Part shown: positions 1 to 8,763 of the stretch, piece after piece
Layout of the letters: each line of letters opens with the position of its first letter
Numbering within the stretch: the first letter of the stretch is position 1
Assembly: GCA_902624635.1 (NCBI GenBank)
Contig: CACNYD010000001.1
Span: 407,772 to 471,771, forward strand
DNA length: 64,000 bases
DNA from: an uncultured Pelagibacteraceae bacterium
GTDB taxonomy: Bacteria > Pseudomonadota > Alphaproteobacteria > Pelagibacterales > Pelagibacteraceae
Direction of reading: 5' to 3'
Notes under the pieces: generated by a model
Database searches by the model: none
The model's input: only the letters and a program-made list of their open reading frames with translations
Told to the model about the DNA's origin: nothing
Position numbers and translations under genes: made by a program

Positions 1-71
1 GCTCAATCGGAATATTTCTATCTTTATAATTTTATTTGCTAATAATTAAAAAGGATGCTTTATTACGCCAC

Positions 72-281
72 ATGAAAAATTTAGCTAACGCTGTTAAGGA
101 GAAACTTACTGCAAAGTATAAAGTATCTGAAAGTTCACAGTATAATCATAAAAGCACAGATATTAATGTTCTTCTGAATAGAGTAAAATTAGATAGAAAA
201 CAAGAAGTTAGAAAAAAGTTTTATTTCTCTGCTGCAGCTTCCACAGGCTTGATTTTATTTGGACTGATAGTTTTCAGCTAA
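72..281 (+). CDS. Small single-pass membrane protein, unknown function
   Basis: Predicted 69-residue protein. The N-terminal two thirds is polar and lysine-rich, and the last ~20 residues (starting FYFSAAASTGLILFG) form one hydrophobic segment, so it is probably a tail-anchored inner-membrane protein. I chose the ATG at 72; a TTG at 36 would extend it by 12 residues but is less likely. An AAGGA lies about 16 nt upstream, which is rather far for a ribosome site. It precedes tRNA-Met with a ~90-nt AT-rich gap. I do not recognise the family. That the frame is real is moderately supported by its composition and its tail anchor. Confidence 0.6.
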   Translation: MKNLANAVKEKLTAKYKVSESSQYNHKSTDINVLLNRVKLDRKQEVRKKFYFSAAASTGLILFGLIVFS

Positions 282-372
282 AATTAAACAATTATTCAAA
301 AATTACATTAATTTAATGATTAATAAATATTGAATCAAAATTTATAATAATTATAAATCAACAAAGTTAAAA

Positions 373-449
373 GGCGGGGTAGCTCAGTTGGTTAGAGCGC
401 GGGACTCATAAGCCCGAGGTCAGTGGTTCGATCCCACTTCCCGCTACCA
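373..449 (+). tRNA. tRNA-Met (CAT), elongator type
   Basis: A 77-nt cloverleaf can be drawn: acceptor GGCGGGG with TCCCGCT, D arm GCTC/GAGC, anticodon loop CTCATAA, T arm AGTGG/CCACT around TTCGATC, and an encoded CCA at 447-449. The anticodon is CAT. The body matches elongator Met tRNA of alphaproteobacteria rather than initiator Met. The acceptor stem has a G-U pair at both ends, and the last anticodon-stem pair is an A-G mismatch (A31/G39 in standard numbering). The stop codon of the next, oppositely oriented gene begins 2 nt beyond the CCA. Confidence 0.97.
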
Positions 450-450
450 C

Positions 451-1887
451 TTAAATCACTTTTTCAATCAACTTAAGATTAATACTATTGAATGAATTTT
501 CTTTAATTGTTTTAAAATTATTAAATTTTCCAGGTATTTCACAATTATCACCATTTAAGTCATTTAAACAAATAATCCAAACTTTTTGAGAATAATTCTT
601 TTGATCTTTAACTAAATAATTAAAAAATTCTATTTCTAAATTATTAATTTTAGAATAATTTTTTAAATAATTTTCAAATGCCTTTGAAATTTCACTTTTT
701 AAAAGGTATGTTTTCTCTAAATTGAGAGTTACATTAATATTTGGTGATTTATTTATTTCCAGCAATACAGATTTCAAATCTGGTTTATGTACAGTTCTCT
801 CTTTAAAAAATTGATTAAATGTTGTTTCAGTAAAAAAATTTCCAATTGTAAAAATTATTAAAAGACTGCAGAGGAATAATCTGTGTTTTTTTGACTCTAT
901 CTTATCAATCAAGCTTATTATTGATAAAATTACCATTAAAATTAGGTATATCAAATACCTATCAACAACAGCTGGATTAAAAATATAAGAATATATTATT
1001 GGTATTGAATAGGAAAATAAAATTGAAATTAATAAAAACATTTCAAATTTTGACTCAAATAAAATAATTTTTATATATTTAATAATCAGATAAATGAATA
1101 TTAAAAGATAAATTCCACCAACTAGTCTTGATCCAAAAAATTTTGAAAAGAAAAAATTTGTAAAAAATTTCCAGTCTATATTTTCGATCCAGATTGGCTG
1201 ATGTGTTGTATTTATAATAAAAAATATAATGAATATTACTGAAAAACAATTAATAAAGATTAGAAGTTTAAAAAGCTTCATCTCAATAACTTTTTTTGAA
1301 AAGTATTTATATATTAAAAATGCTGAATACGAAAAAATTATGATTAAAGCAAAAGGATGAGTAATTATCAAAAGAATACTGGTTAAAAAAAATAATAAAA
1401 AATCTGAATTTGATTTGATATTTTCAGAGTTAATCAATTTATGGAAATAAAAAATATTAATTACAAAAATAAATAAATACCATGAGTATAATCTAAGTTC
1501 TTGAGAATATTTGATTAAATAAATATTGAAAGCAAGGAGTATGAAAAACACTAATGGCGATTTTCCATTTAGCTTATTTTTATAAAAATAAACTAAAAAG
1601 AATATAGATAAACAATTTAGAATTGATGGCAGGTATCTTGCTATTAAAGTGTCATATCCAAATATGTCAAAATAATTTCTTAAAATAAAATTAAATAAAA
1701 AAGGAGAATTCTCCAAAGTTTTATGCCTATAGTAAAATTCATTTAAAGTTATAGATGGATCAGATATATAAAAGCTTATAATTTCGTCGATCCAAAAATC
1801 ATCATAATTTATGTTATATAACCTGAAGAGAATTGTTATAAATATAAGTACTGAATAATATAAAAAATTTATATTAATCTTATTCAT
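451..1887 (-). CDS. GT-C type membrane glycosyltransferase (family 39/PMT-like)
   Basis: A 478-residue polytopic membrane protein with roughly ten hydrophobic segments. The first periplasmic loop carries YDDFWIDE (about residues 28-35), the acidic Asp-Glu motif that GT-C enzymes of the PMT/ArnT superfamily use for metal and lipid-phosphate-sugar binding. It is followed by a loop with the family pattern of a prenyl-sugar transferase (FGYDTLIARYLPS). The last ~100 residues are soluble. Such enzymes move a sugar from a polyprenyl-phosphate carrier onto lipid A, a polysaccharide or a protein; the substrate here is unknown. It lies between tRNA-Met and an SDR epimerase in a surface-sugar block, divergent from that gene with a 30-nt gap. 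Confidence 0.7.
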   Translation of the reverse strand: MNKININFLYYSVLIFITILFRLYNINYDDFWIDEIISFYISDPSITLNEFYYRHKTLENSPFLFNFILRNYFDIFGYDTLIARYLPSILNCLSIFFLVYFYKNKLNGKSPLVFFILLAFNIYLIKYSQELRLYSWYLFIFVINIFYFHKLINSENIKSNSDFLLFFLTSILLIITHPFALIIIFSYSAFLIYKYFSKKVIEMKLFKLLIFINCFSVIFIIFFIINTTHQPIWIENIDWKFFTNFFFSKFFGSRLVGGIYLLIFIYLIIKYIKIILFESKFEMFLLISILFSYSIPIIYSYIFNPAVVDRYLIYLILMVILSIISLIDKIESKKHRLFLCSLLIIFTIGNFFTETTFNQFFKERTVHKPDLKSVLLEINKSPNINVTLNLEKTYLLKSEISKAFENYLKNYSKINNLEIEFFNYLVKDQKNYSQKVWIICLNDLNGDNCEIPGKFNNFKTIKENSFNSINLKLIEKVI

Positions 1888-1917
1888 TATAATTTGTTTA
1901 ATACAGTTAATAGAAAT

Positions 1918-2931
1918 ATGAAATCAAAAATTTTAATTACTGGTTCTCAAGGATTTATCGGAAAAATATTAGTCAATGAATTCAAAAATATTAATAAATT
2001 GATATTAATTGATAAAAAAAAAAATTTATCAAAACAAAAAAATTTTTATCAAATAAATTTGCTGAAATTAGATAATCTTGAGAAAATATTCAAAAAACAA
2101 AAAATATCAGCAATTATACATCTTGCATCAGAAATATTTGATGATGATAAAAATGTTTATGATTTTAATGTAACAACATCTAGAAACTTAATTTTGATGG
2201 CCGAAAAATATAAAATCAAGAATTTTATCTTTACATCCACTTTTTCTATTTATGAGAAAAATTATATCAAACCAATATTAGAAAAAGAAAATCCCAGTGC
2301 TAAAAATTTATATGGTAAATCTAAATATCAAGTAGAGACAATTTTGAAAGAATCTAAATTAAAGAATTATACTATTCTTAGAGTTCCCATAGTTGTTGGA
2401 AAATCTAGAAGCCACAGAATGGGAATTCTTTTTGAGATGATTAGAAATAATTTTCCATTATTTTTGATTGGCGATGGGAACAATAAAATACAGTTTATCC
2501 AAGTTGATGATCTATGTTTAATTATAAAAAAATGTTTAGGTCTAAAAAAGACCAATATATTTAATGTTGGTACAAAAAAATCTTTCACATTTAAAGAAAA
2601 TTTATCTTACATAATTAAAAAATCTAAATCTAAGTCTAAAATTTTTAATGTAAATTATTATTTTGGAAATTTAGCTTTAAATATATTAATTTTTTTTAAT
2701 TTAATCGATTTAAATTATTATCACAAAGTGTTACTTACAAAAAATATAGTTTTAAACACAAAAAAAATTTTTAACATATTAAAATTAGATTTGAATAAAT
2801 CTAGCAGGGATATACTTTTAGAAAATTACGAATATTATGTGAAAAATTTAAAAAATATCAATAAAATAAATTCTGGCTCGGACAAAAAACCTAATTTAAA
2901 AATTTTCAATTTTTTTAAAATCTTTTCTTAA
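1918..2931 (+). CDS. NAD-dependent epimerase/dehydratase (extended SDR)
   Basis: A 337-residue extended short-chain dehydrogenase. It has an N-terminal Rossmann motif (ITGSQGFIG, residues 6-14), the HLAS segment, a TSTFSIY active-site strand and the catalytic YGKSK. These fit nucleotide-sugar epimerases or dehydratases of the GalE type; the exact sugar cannot be told. I prefer the ATG at 1918, which puts the Rossmann motif at the usual place, over a TTG at 1894. The 3' end overlaps the convergent rmlC gene by 17 bp. It is the only reductase-like SDR next to rmlBAC, which lack rmlD, so a role in finishing a dTDP sugar is possible but unproven. Confidence 0.75.
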   Translation: MKSKILITGSQGFIGKILVNEFKNINKLILIDKKKNLSKQKNFYQINLLKLDNLEKIFKKQKISAIIHLASEIFDDDKNVYDFNVTTSRNLILMAEKYKIKNFIFTSTFSIYEKNYIKPILEKENPSAKNLYGKSKYQVETILKESKLKNYTILRVPIVVGKSRSHRMGILFEMIRNNFPLFLIGDGNNKIQFIQVDDLCLIIKKCLGLKKTNIFNVGTKKSFTFKENLSYIIKKSKSKSKIFNVNYYFGNLALNILIFFNLIDLNYYHKVLLTKNIVLNTKKIFNILKLDLNKSSRDILLENYEYYVKNLKNINKINSGSDKKPNLKIFNFFKIFS

Positions 2932-3445
2932 GTTTTTTAAAATCTTTTAGACTTAAGTTATTTTTATCTTTATTTGAAATTATTGGTTTTTTAATTGGCC
3001 AATTAATTTTAAGGTCCTTGTCATCAAACTTAATACCTATCTCACTTTTTTCATCTCTATATTTTGTACAACTATAAACTACATAATTTTCATTTGATAA
3101 TGCACAAAAACCATGGGCAAAGCCAGGTGGTATAAAAATAGATTTCGAATTTTTTTCACTTAATATTGTGGATAAATATTTTCCATAAGTTTTTGAATTT
3201 TTTCTTAAATCAACCACAACATCAAATATTTTGCCTTTTATAACGCTAATAAATTTTCCCTGGGAATTTTTTTTTTGTAAGTGAAGACCTCTAATTACAT
3301 TTTTTTTTGAAAATGACATTACTAGAAATGGAAATCTTTTTTTTAGTTTTTTTTCTCTGAGTAATTCTTTAAAATAACCTCTTTTATCTTTAAAAGCGGT
3401 ATTATTTATGATTACAAGATCCTTAAATTTTGATTTTTTAATCAT
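2915..3445 (-). CDS. rmlC: dTDP-4-dehydrorhamnose 3,5-epimerase
   Basis: A 176-residue cupin epimerase that converts dTDP-4-keto-6-deoxyglucose to the L-rhamno form. It has the RGLHLQ motif with the catalytic His at 55, the barrel strand IPPGFAHGFCAL (105-116) and the conserved YSCTKYRDE that supplies the active-site tyrosine. Length is typical. Third gene of rmlB-rmlA-rmlC; its ATG shares a base with the rmlA stop (TAATG arrangement), so it is translationally coupled. Convergent with the SDR gene, overlapping it by 17 bp. The expected fourth gene, rmlD, is not next to it. Confidence 0.93.
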   Translation of the reverse strand: MIKKSKFKDLVIINNTAFKDKRGYFKELLREKKLKKRFPFLVMSFSKKNVIRGLHLQKKNSQGKFISVIKGKIFDVVVDLRKNSKTYGKYLSTILSEKNSKSIFIPPGFAHGFCALSNENYVVYSCTKYRDEKSEIGIKFDDKDLKINWPIKKPIISNKDKNNLSLKDFKKLKKRF

Positions 3446-4314
3446 TAGATTAATTTTTTAAGATAGGAAGAGTATTCACAATTTCCATAAAACTTTATTG
3501 CTTTTTTTATATCTTTACTATTAATCCAGTTATTTAATAATGCTATTTCTTCGAGACACGCAATCTTAAAACCTTGCCTATTTTCAACCGCCTGAACAAA
3601 AATTGATGTTTTGTAATAATCACTAATAGAACCTGTGTCTAACCAAGCACCACCTCTTCCAAGAAATTCTGCTGAAAGTTTATTCTTAAGTTTATATTTA
3701 TTAATTAAGTCAATGATTTCAAGTTCACCTCTTTTTGAGGGTTTTAAACTCTTTGCATAATCTACAACATTCTTATCAAAAAAATAAAGACCTGTGATTG
3801 CATAATTCGATATAAATTTTTTTGGTTTCTCTTTAATTTTAAGAATTTTTTTATTTTTAAAATTTATTTTTGCAACACCAAAAGCTTCTGGATTTTTTAC
3901 ACTATGTAGGACTATTCTCGCTCCACTTTTTAATTTGACACAATTAGCCAGAAGTCCTGATAAATTTTGTCCGTAAAAAAAGTTATCCCCCAAAATCATA
4001 GCAACTCCTGAATTCTTAATAAAATCTTTTCCAATCAAGAATGCATCTGGCAAACCTCTTGGTTCGCTTTGCTCTTTAAAAGTAATATTTACTCCAAAAT
4101 TTTTTTTATTTGGAAACAACTTTTTATACTGGTTTAATTGACCTTTATTTACGATAATCAAAATATCTCTTATTTTTGCTAACATTAGTATTGATAAAGG
4201 ATAATAGATCAGAGGCTTATCATAGATTGGTAATAGTTGTTTATTTACCGCCTTAGTTAGTGGGCTCATTCTAGTGCCCATTCCACCAGCCAAAATAATC
4301 CCTTTTTTTATCAT
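3445..4314 (-). CDS. rmlA: Glucose-1-phosphate thymidylyltransferase
   Basis: A 289-residue nucleotidyltransferase that makes dTDP-glucose from glucose-1-phosphate and dTTP. The N-terminal signature LAGGMGTRMSPLT (residues 8-20) and KQLLPIYDKPLIYYPL (25-40) are typical, with GDNFFYG and the GRGGAWLDTGS segment further on. Length equals the usual ~290 residues. It overlaps rmlB by one base upstream and rmlC by one base downstream, so the three genes form one unit. It provides the dTDP-sugar precursor for surface polysaccharide; the GT2 gene divergent from rmlB is the likely user. Confidence 0.95.
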   Translation of the reverse strand: MIKKGIILAGGMGTRMSPLTKAVNKQLLPIYDKPLIYYPLSILMLAKIRDILIIVNKGQLNQYKKLFPNKKNFGVNITFKEQSEPRGLPDAFLIGKDFIKNSGVAMILGDNFFYGQNLSGLLANCVKLKSGARIVLHSVKNPEAFGVAKINFKNKKILKIKEKPKKFISNYAITGLYFFDKNVVDYAKSLKPSKRGELEIIDLINKYKLKNKLSAEFLGRGGAWLDTGSISDYYKTSIFVQAVENRQGFKIACLEEIALLNNWINSKDIKKAIKFYGNCEYSSYLKKLI

Positions 4315-5324
4315 TATTTACCTAATCTATTTAAAATATCTCTTTTTGAAAGTGATTTAAAGTATGACTTGTTTTCAAAATACCAATTAAGTGTTAATCG
4401 TATTCCTTGTGAAAAATTTATTTTTGGATACCAATTAAGTTTTTTTTTAATTTTATCACTATTTAGTGCATATCTGATATCATGGCCAGGACGATCTTTA
4501 ACAAAATTAATTTTTACTTTTTTACCCAACTTTATAATTTTTTTTGAATTTTTTAAAATTTCTTTGGTGACTTGTAAATTATTCAAGTTTTTGTTTGAAC
4601 CAATATTATAAGATTCTCCGATCTTACCTTTAGAGAAAACTTTAATTAATGCCTCACAGTGATCTTTTACGTATATCCATTCTCTTGAATTTTGCCCTTT
4701 TCCATATATTGGTAAAGCTCTATTATTTATTATATTATAAATAAGTTTGGGAATTAATTTCTCTGGATGTTGTTTAGGGCCATAATTATTTGAACAATTT
4801 GTAATTATTGCGGGTAACTTATAAGTTTTTATGTATGCGCGAACTAAATGATCAGATGCGGCTTTACTTGCTGCATATGGGGAACTTGGTTGATAGGGGT
4901 ACGTTTCGCTGGTCCTTCCTTTTAGAACATCACCATAAACCTCGTCAGTTGAAATATGAATTAATTTTGACTTATTTTTTTTTGAAAAATCCTTAAAAGA
5001 TTCAAGTAAATTATATACACCCACGACATTGCTTTGTATAAAATTTCCAGGATTATCAATTGATCTGTCAACATGTGTTTCAGCAGCTAAATTAAAAATT
5101 CCTGAAGGTTTATACTTCATAAATATTTTTCTTATCTTGTTGTTTGCGATATCAAGTTTTATGAATTTATATTTTTTAGATTTCTTAAAATCTTTAGTAT
5201 TGTAAAAATTTGAAGAATAGGTACCTTTGTCTATATTGATGATGTAAAAATTTTTTTTTAACAATAGTTCTATAAGATTACTTCCTATAAATCCTAATCC
5301 TCCAGTAACAATGATTTTTTTCAT
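4314..5324 (-). CDS. rmlB: dTDP-glucose 4,6-dehydratase
   Basis: A 336-residue extended SDR, the first enzyme after dTDP-glucose. It has the Rossmann motif GGLGFIGSNL (8-17), LAAETHVDRSID, the active-site STDEVYGD with the Asp-Glu pair specific to dehydratases, SPYAASKAASD with the catalytic Tyr/Lys, and NCSNNYGPKQHPEKLIP. These distinguish it from plain epimerases. First gene of rmlBAC on the minus strand. It is separated by ~54 bp from the divergent GT2 gene, so promoters for both directions probably lie in that gap. Confidence 0.96.
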   Translation of the reverse strand: MKKIIVTGGLGFIGSNLIELLLKKNFYIINIDKGTYSSNFYNTKDFKKSKKYKFIKLDIANNKIRKIFMKYKPSGIFNLAAETHVDRSIDNPGNFIQSNVVGVYNLLESFKDFSKKNKSKLIHISTDEVYGDVLKGRTSETYPYQPSSPYAASKAASDHLVRAYIKTYKLPAIITNCSNNYGPKQHPEKLIPKLIYNIINNRALPIYGKGQNSREWIYVKDHCEALIKVFSKGKIGESYNIGSNKNLNNLQVTKEILKNSKKIIKLGKKVKINFVKDRPGHDIRYALNSDKIKKKLNWYPKINFSQGIRLTLNWYFENKSYFKSLSKRDILNRLGK

Positions 5325-5378
5325 TTTTTGATTTTTACATTAAAAATAAATTTTAGTATAGTCGAGTATATATATATT

Positions 5379-6251
5379 ATGTCAATAACTAGGCAAAATC
5401 TTTCGGTGATAATAGTTAGTTACAAAAGTGAGCATGTAATTGAAAATTGTATCAACTCTATTGATAATGAAATTGAAATATTAGTTATCGATAATTACGG
5501 TGATTACCAACTAAAAGAAAAAATTGAAACTAAGTATAAAAATGTCAAATGTATTTTGTCAAAAGAAAATCTAGGTATGGGTGCAGGAAATAATTTAGGT
5601 ATTAAAAATGTAAATAAAGATTATGTATTAATATTAAATCCAGATATAATTTTAGAGAAAAGTTCTATTGATGAGATGATTATGTCATCAAAAGAAATTA
5701 ATAACTTTGGAATTATTGCTCCTCTCTCAGATAAAAATGAATATCCAAATTATACCTTAAAAAAAGGTCATAATTTTAGTCCAACAAAACCCTTTAAAGT
5801 CGAAAGTGTTGATGGATATGCAATGTTGTTAAATCTAAAAAAATTAAAGAAATTAGAAAATTTTTATTTTTTCGATGAAAATTTTTTTTTATATCTTGAA
5901 AATGAAGATTTATGTAAACGATTAGAAAAAAATAATGAAGATATTTATATAGTTCCAAAATCGAAAATTCATCATCTAGGAGGAAAGGCTGTTGATCCAA
6001 AATACCAAAATGAAATTGAGTATTTAAGAAATTGGCATTGGATGTGGTCAAAATTTTATTTCAATAAAAAACATTATGGTTATCTGATGGCTATATTTAA
6101 GATTTTTAAGAATTTAATTTCAGCCAAGTTAAAATTTTTCTTTTATTTAATAACACTTAATACTTTCAAAAGAAAAATTTATCAGATGAGATTATTAGGG
6201 CTTATTAGTTCAATGACAGGAAAAAATTCTCATTACAGACCTAAAATTTAA
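5379..6251 (+). CDS. GT2 glycosyltransferase, rhamnosyltransferase (WbbL)-like
   Basis: A 290-residue family 2 glycosyltransferase. The GT-A fold is seen in LSVIIVSYKS (8-17), the LNPDIIL segment holding the DXD-like metal site, and LYLENEDLCKRL, the acidic ED motif of the acceptor side. The C-terminal ~60 residues are basic and hydrophobic, suggesting membrane contact. The pattern resembles WbbL-type dTDP-rhamnosyltransferases, and the neighbouring rmlBAC genes would supply such a donor; this is inference. I chose the ATG at 5379 because it places the first beta strand close to the N-terminus; a TTG at 5328 also exists. Confidence 0.8.
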   Translation: MSITRQNLSVIIVSYKSEHVIENCINSIDNEIEILVIDNYGDYQLKEKIETKYKNVKCILSKENLGMGAGNNLGIKNVNKDYVLILNPDIILEKSSIDEMIMSSKEINNFGIIAPLSDKNEYPNYTLKKGHNFSPTKPFKVESVDGYAMLLNLKKLKKLENFYFFDENFFLYLENEDLCKRLEKNNEDIYIVPKSKIHHLGGKAVDPKYQNEIEYLRNWHWMWSKFYFNKKHYGYLMAIFKIFKNLISAKLKFFFYLITLNTFKRKIYQMRLLGLISSMTGKNSHYRPKI

Positions 6252-6254
6252 AAA

Positions 6255-6782
6255 TCAATGGCCGGGAAATTCAATTAAGTTTTCTACTTTATAGCCTTTT
6301 TTAACTAAAGCATCTGAGCCATTAAGATCAAAAAGATTTATTACAAATATGAATCCAGCAACTTTTCCTTTAGAAATTTCTACAAGTTTTGCTGCTGCAT
6401 CAGCTGTACCACCAGTTGCAATTAAATCGTCAATAATTAAAATAGAATCTCCCTCAATTATTGAATCTTTATGAACTTCTATAGTAGCTTTTCCATACTC
6501 TAATTCAAAATCAACAGAGTGCACATCAGCTGGCAATTTATCTTTTTTTCTTAACATTATAAATGGTTTTTTTAAAATGTAGGAAACTGCTGATGCAAAA
6601 ACAAATCCTCTCGACTCAATTGCAGCGACTTTATTAAATTTCATATTTTTTGATCTTTCTACAATTTGATCAATTGTTTCTGAAAAAGCTTTTTCATTTT
6701 TAATAAGAGTTGTAATATCTCTGAACAAAATACCTTTTTTTGGATAATCTGGGATAGATCTAATAAAGTCTTTTAAATTCAT
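6255..6782 (-). CDS. apt: Adenine phosphoribosyltransferase
   Basis: A 175-residue type I phosphoribosyltransferase that joins adenine and PRPP to give AMP. It shows the N-terminal IPDYPKKGILFRDIT typical of Apt, AIESRGFVFA, and the PRPP loop IIDDLIATGGTA (about 122-133). Length is normal. It is divergent from mtnP with a 41-bp gap, so the two may share control. MtnP releases adenine from methylthioadenosine, and this enzyme recovers it, so the position makes metabolic sense. The C-terminus ends LIEFPGH, directly after the convergent GT2 gene. Confidence 0.96.
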   Translation of the reverse strand: MNLKDFIRSIPDYPKKGILFRDITTLIKNEKAFSETIDQIVERSKNMKFNKVAAIESRGFVFASAVSYILKKPFIMLRKKDKLPADVHSVDFELEYGKATIEVHKDSIIEGDSILIIDDLIATGGTADAAAKLVEISKGKVAGFIFVINLFDLNGSDALVKKGYKVENLIEFPGH

Positions 6783-6823
6783 AAGAGTAAATTATAAAAG
6801 TATAAATAAATTAATTTTTAAAC

Positions 6824-7696
6824 ATGACAATAAATAAATTAGCAATTATTGGTGGTAGCGGCCTTTATGATGTTGAAGAATTCAAAAATAGGGAATTATT
6901 AGATTTAACTACACCCTGGGGAAAACCCTCAGATCAAATATTAAAAACAAACTACAATAATAAGGAAGTTTACTTTCTACCAAGACATGGGAGAGGTCAT
7001 GTTGTTTCTCCTTCGAAAATAAATTTTCGAGCAAATATCGATGCTCTTAAACAATTAGGAGTTACAGATATTGTATCAGTATCGGCAGTTGGATCTCTAA
7101 AAGAAGATTTGCCACCAGGAAAATTTGTAATTATTGACCAGTTCATTGATAGAACATTTACAAGAAAAAAAACATTTTTTGATGATGAAATTGTTGCTCA
7201 TGTTTCTATGGCACATCCAACATCAAATGGTTTAATGAATGCGTGTGAAGAGGCAATAAAAGAAGAAAAAATTGATTATCAAAGAAATGGAACATACGTT
7301 GTTATGGAAGGACCTCAATTTTCAACATTAGCAGAATCAAACTTATATAGATCTTGGAAAGCAGATGTAATAGGGATGACCAACATGCCTGAAGCAAAAT
7401 TAGCAAGAGAGGCAGAAATTAGATATGCCTCTGTCTCAATGGTTACAGATTATGATTGCTGGCATCCAGATCATGAAAACGTTGATGTTCAACAAGTAGT
7501 AAAAGTTTTATTAGGTAATGCAGCTAAGGCAAAAAATATGATTAAAAATTTGATAGAAAATTTTGAAAGTCATATTGATCCTAAAGATCCAACAAATAAT
7601 TGTTTAGATGTAGCTATTATTACTTCACCTGAAAAAAGAACGAAAAAAACTATAGAAAAATTAAATACTGTTGCTGGCAGAGTTTTGAATAAATGA
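6824..7696 (+). CDS. mtnP: S-methyl-5'-thioadenosine phosphorylase
   Basis: A 290-residue purine nucleoside phosphorylase (PNP/MTAP family) that cleaves 5'-methylthioadenosine with phosphate to adenine and methylthioribose-1-phosphate. Motifs: IIGGSGLYDVEEF (8-20), FLPRHGRGH with the phosphate-binding residues, and MEGPQFSTLAES with NMPEAKLAREAEI, typical of MTAP. First gene of a four-gene plus-strand operon; its stop overlaps the mtnA start (ATGA). The substrate is the by-product of the spermidine synthase domain encoded last in the operon. Some family members prefer other 6-oxopurines, but the context supports MTA. Confidence 0.94.
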   Translation: MTINKLAIIGGSGLYDVEEFKNRELLDLTTPWGKPSDQILKTNYNNKEVYFLPRHGRGHVVSPSKINFRANIDALKQLGVTDIVSVSAVGSLKEDLPPGKFVIIDQFIDRTFTRKKTFFDDEIVAHVSMAHPTSNGLMNACEEAIKEEKIDYQRNGTYVVMEGPQFSTLAESNLYRSWKADVIGMTNMPEAKLAREAEIRYASVSMVTDYDCWHPDHENVDVQQVVKVLLGNAAKAKNMIKNLIENFESHIDPKDPTNNCLDVAIITSPEKRTKKTIEKLNTVAGRVLNK

Positions 7697-8763
7697 GAAT
7701 AGAGGGAAAAGAATATCGGACTATATGGTGTGAAAATAATGTTGTAAAAATTATTGATCAAACAAAACTTCCACACCAATTTACAATAAAAGATCTTAAA
7801 ACAGTCAAGGATGCAATAAATGCAATTAAAGTAATGGAAGTAAGAGGTGCTCCTTTAATAGGAGCGACAGCAGCTTATGGATTGGTTTTAGCAATTATAG
7901 AAAATAATGATCAATCATTTTTAAAAAAATCTGCAGAAGATTTAATTAGTTCAAGACCAACAGCAATAAATCTAAAGTGGGCTGTTGATAGAATGATAAA
8001 TAAGTTATCAGGTGTGAATACTGATAAAATCTTAGAAATAGCTTTGAATGAAGCAAAAAATATATGTGAAGAAGATGTAAAATTTTGTGAAAATATAGGT
8101 TTAAATGGACTAAAAATTATTGAAGAAATTTACAATAAAAAAAAAGATACAGTCAATATATTAACTCATTGTAATGCAGGTTGGCTTGCAACAATAAATT
8201 GGGGGACTGCAACTTCACCAATTTATCATGCACATAAAAAAGGAATTCCAGTTCACGTTTGGGCAGATGAGACTAGACCGAGAAATCAAGGAGCAAATCT
8301 TACCTCTTATGAATTAAATGAAGAGGGAATTAAAAACACAATCATTGCAGATAATACAGGTGGTGTATTAATGCAAAGAGGTGAAGTTGATATATGTATT
8401 GTTGGAACAGACAGAACTTTAGCTAATGGAGATGTTTGTAATAAAGTTGGAACTTATCTTAAAGCACTCGCGGCCCATGATAATAAGATTCCATTTTATG
8501 TTGCATTACCAAGTTCAACAATTGATTGGAATTTAAAAAATCATAAAGATATTCCAATTGAAGAGAGAAATTCAGAGGAATTATCTCATGTAGCAGGTTT
8601 AGATGAAAAAGGAGATATAAAGAAAATACGAATTTATCCAAAAAAAAGTAAAGCTATGAACTTAGCTTTTGATGTAACACCAGCAAAATATGTTACAGCC
8701 TTAATTACTGAAAAAGGTGTGTGTGAAGCATCGGAAAAAGGACTTAAAGATTTATTTAAATGA
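7693..8763 (+). CDS. mtnA: Methylthioribose-1-phosphate isomerase
   Basis: A 356-residue member of the eIF2B/MtnA family that isomerises methylthioribose-1-phosphate to methylthioribulose-1-phosphate. Seen motifs: VRGAPLIGATAAYGL (about 51-65), ILTHCNAGWLAT with the catalytic cysteine, VWADETRPRNQGA, and GTDRTLANGDVCNKVGTY with the catalytic aspartate. Full length. Both ends overlap neighbours by four bases (ATGA), so translation is coupled with mtnP and the aldolase. In the usual methionine salvage pathway it is followed by MtnB, C and D; here an aldolase-family gene follows instead. Confidence 0.95.
   Translation: MRIEGKEYRTIWCENNVVKIIDQTKLPHQFTIKDLKTVKDAINAIKVMEVRGAPLIGATAAYGLVLAIIENNDQSFLKKSAEDLISSRPTAINLKWAVDRMINKLSGVNTDKILEIALNEAKNICEEDVKFCENIGLNGLKIIEEIYNKKKDTVNILTHCNAGWLATINWGTATSPIYHAHKKGIPVHVWADETRPRNQGANLTSYELNEEGIKNTIIADNTGGVLMQRGEVDICIVGTDRTLANGDVCNKVGTYLKALAAHDNKIPFYVALPSSTIDWNLKNHKDIPIEERNSEELSHVAGLDEKGDIKKIRIYPKKSKAMNLAFDVTPAKYVTALITEKGVCEASEKGLKDLFK

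Noticed and set aside
1894..1917. Longer SDR protein from a TTG start
   Set aside because: The ATG at 1918 places the Rossmann motif at the normal distance from the start; the added residues have no family support.
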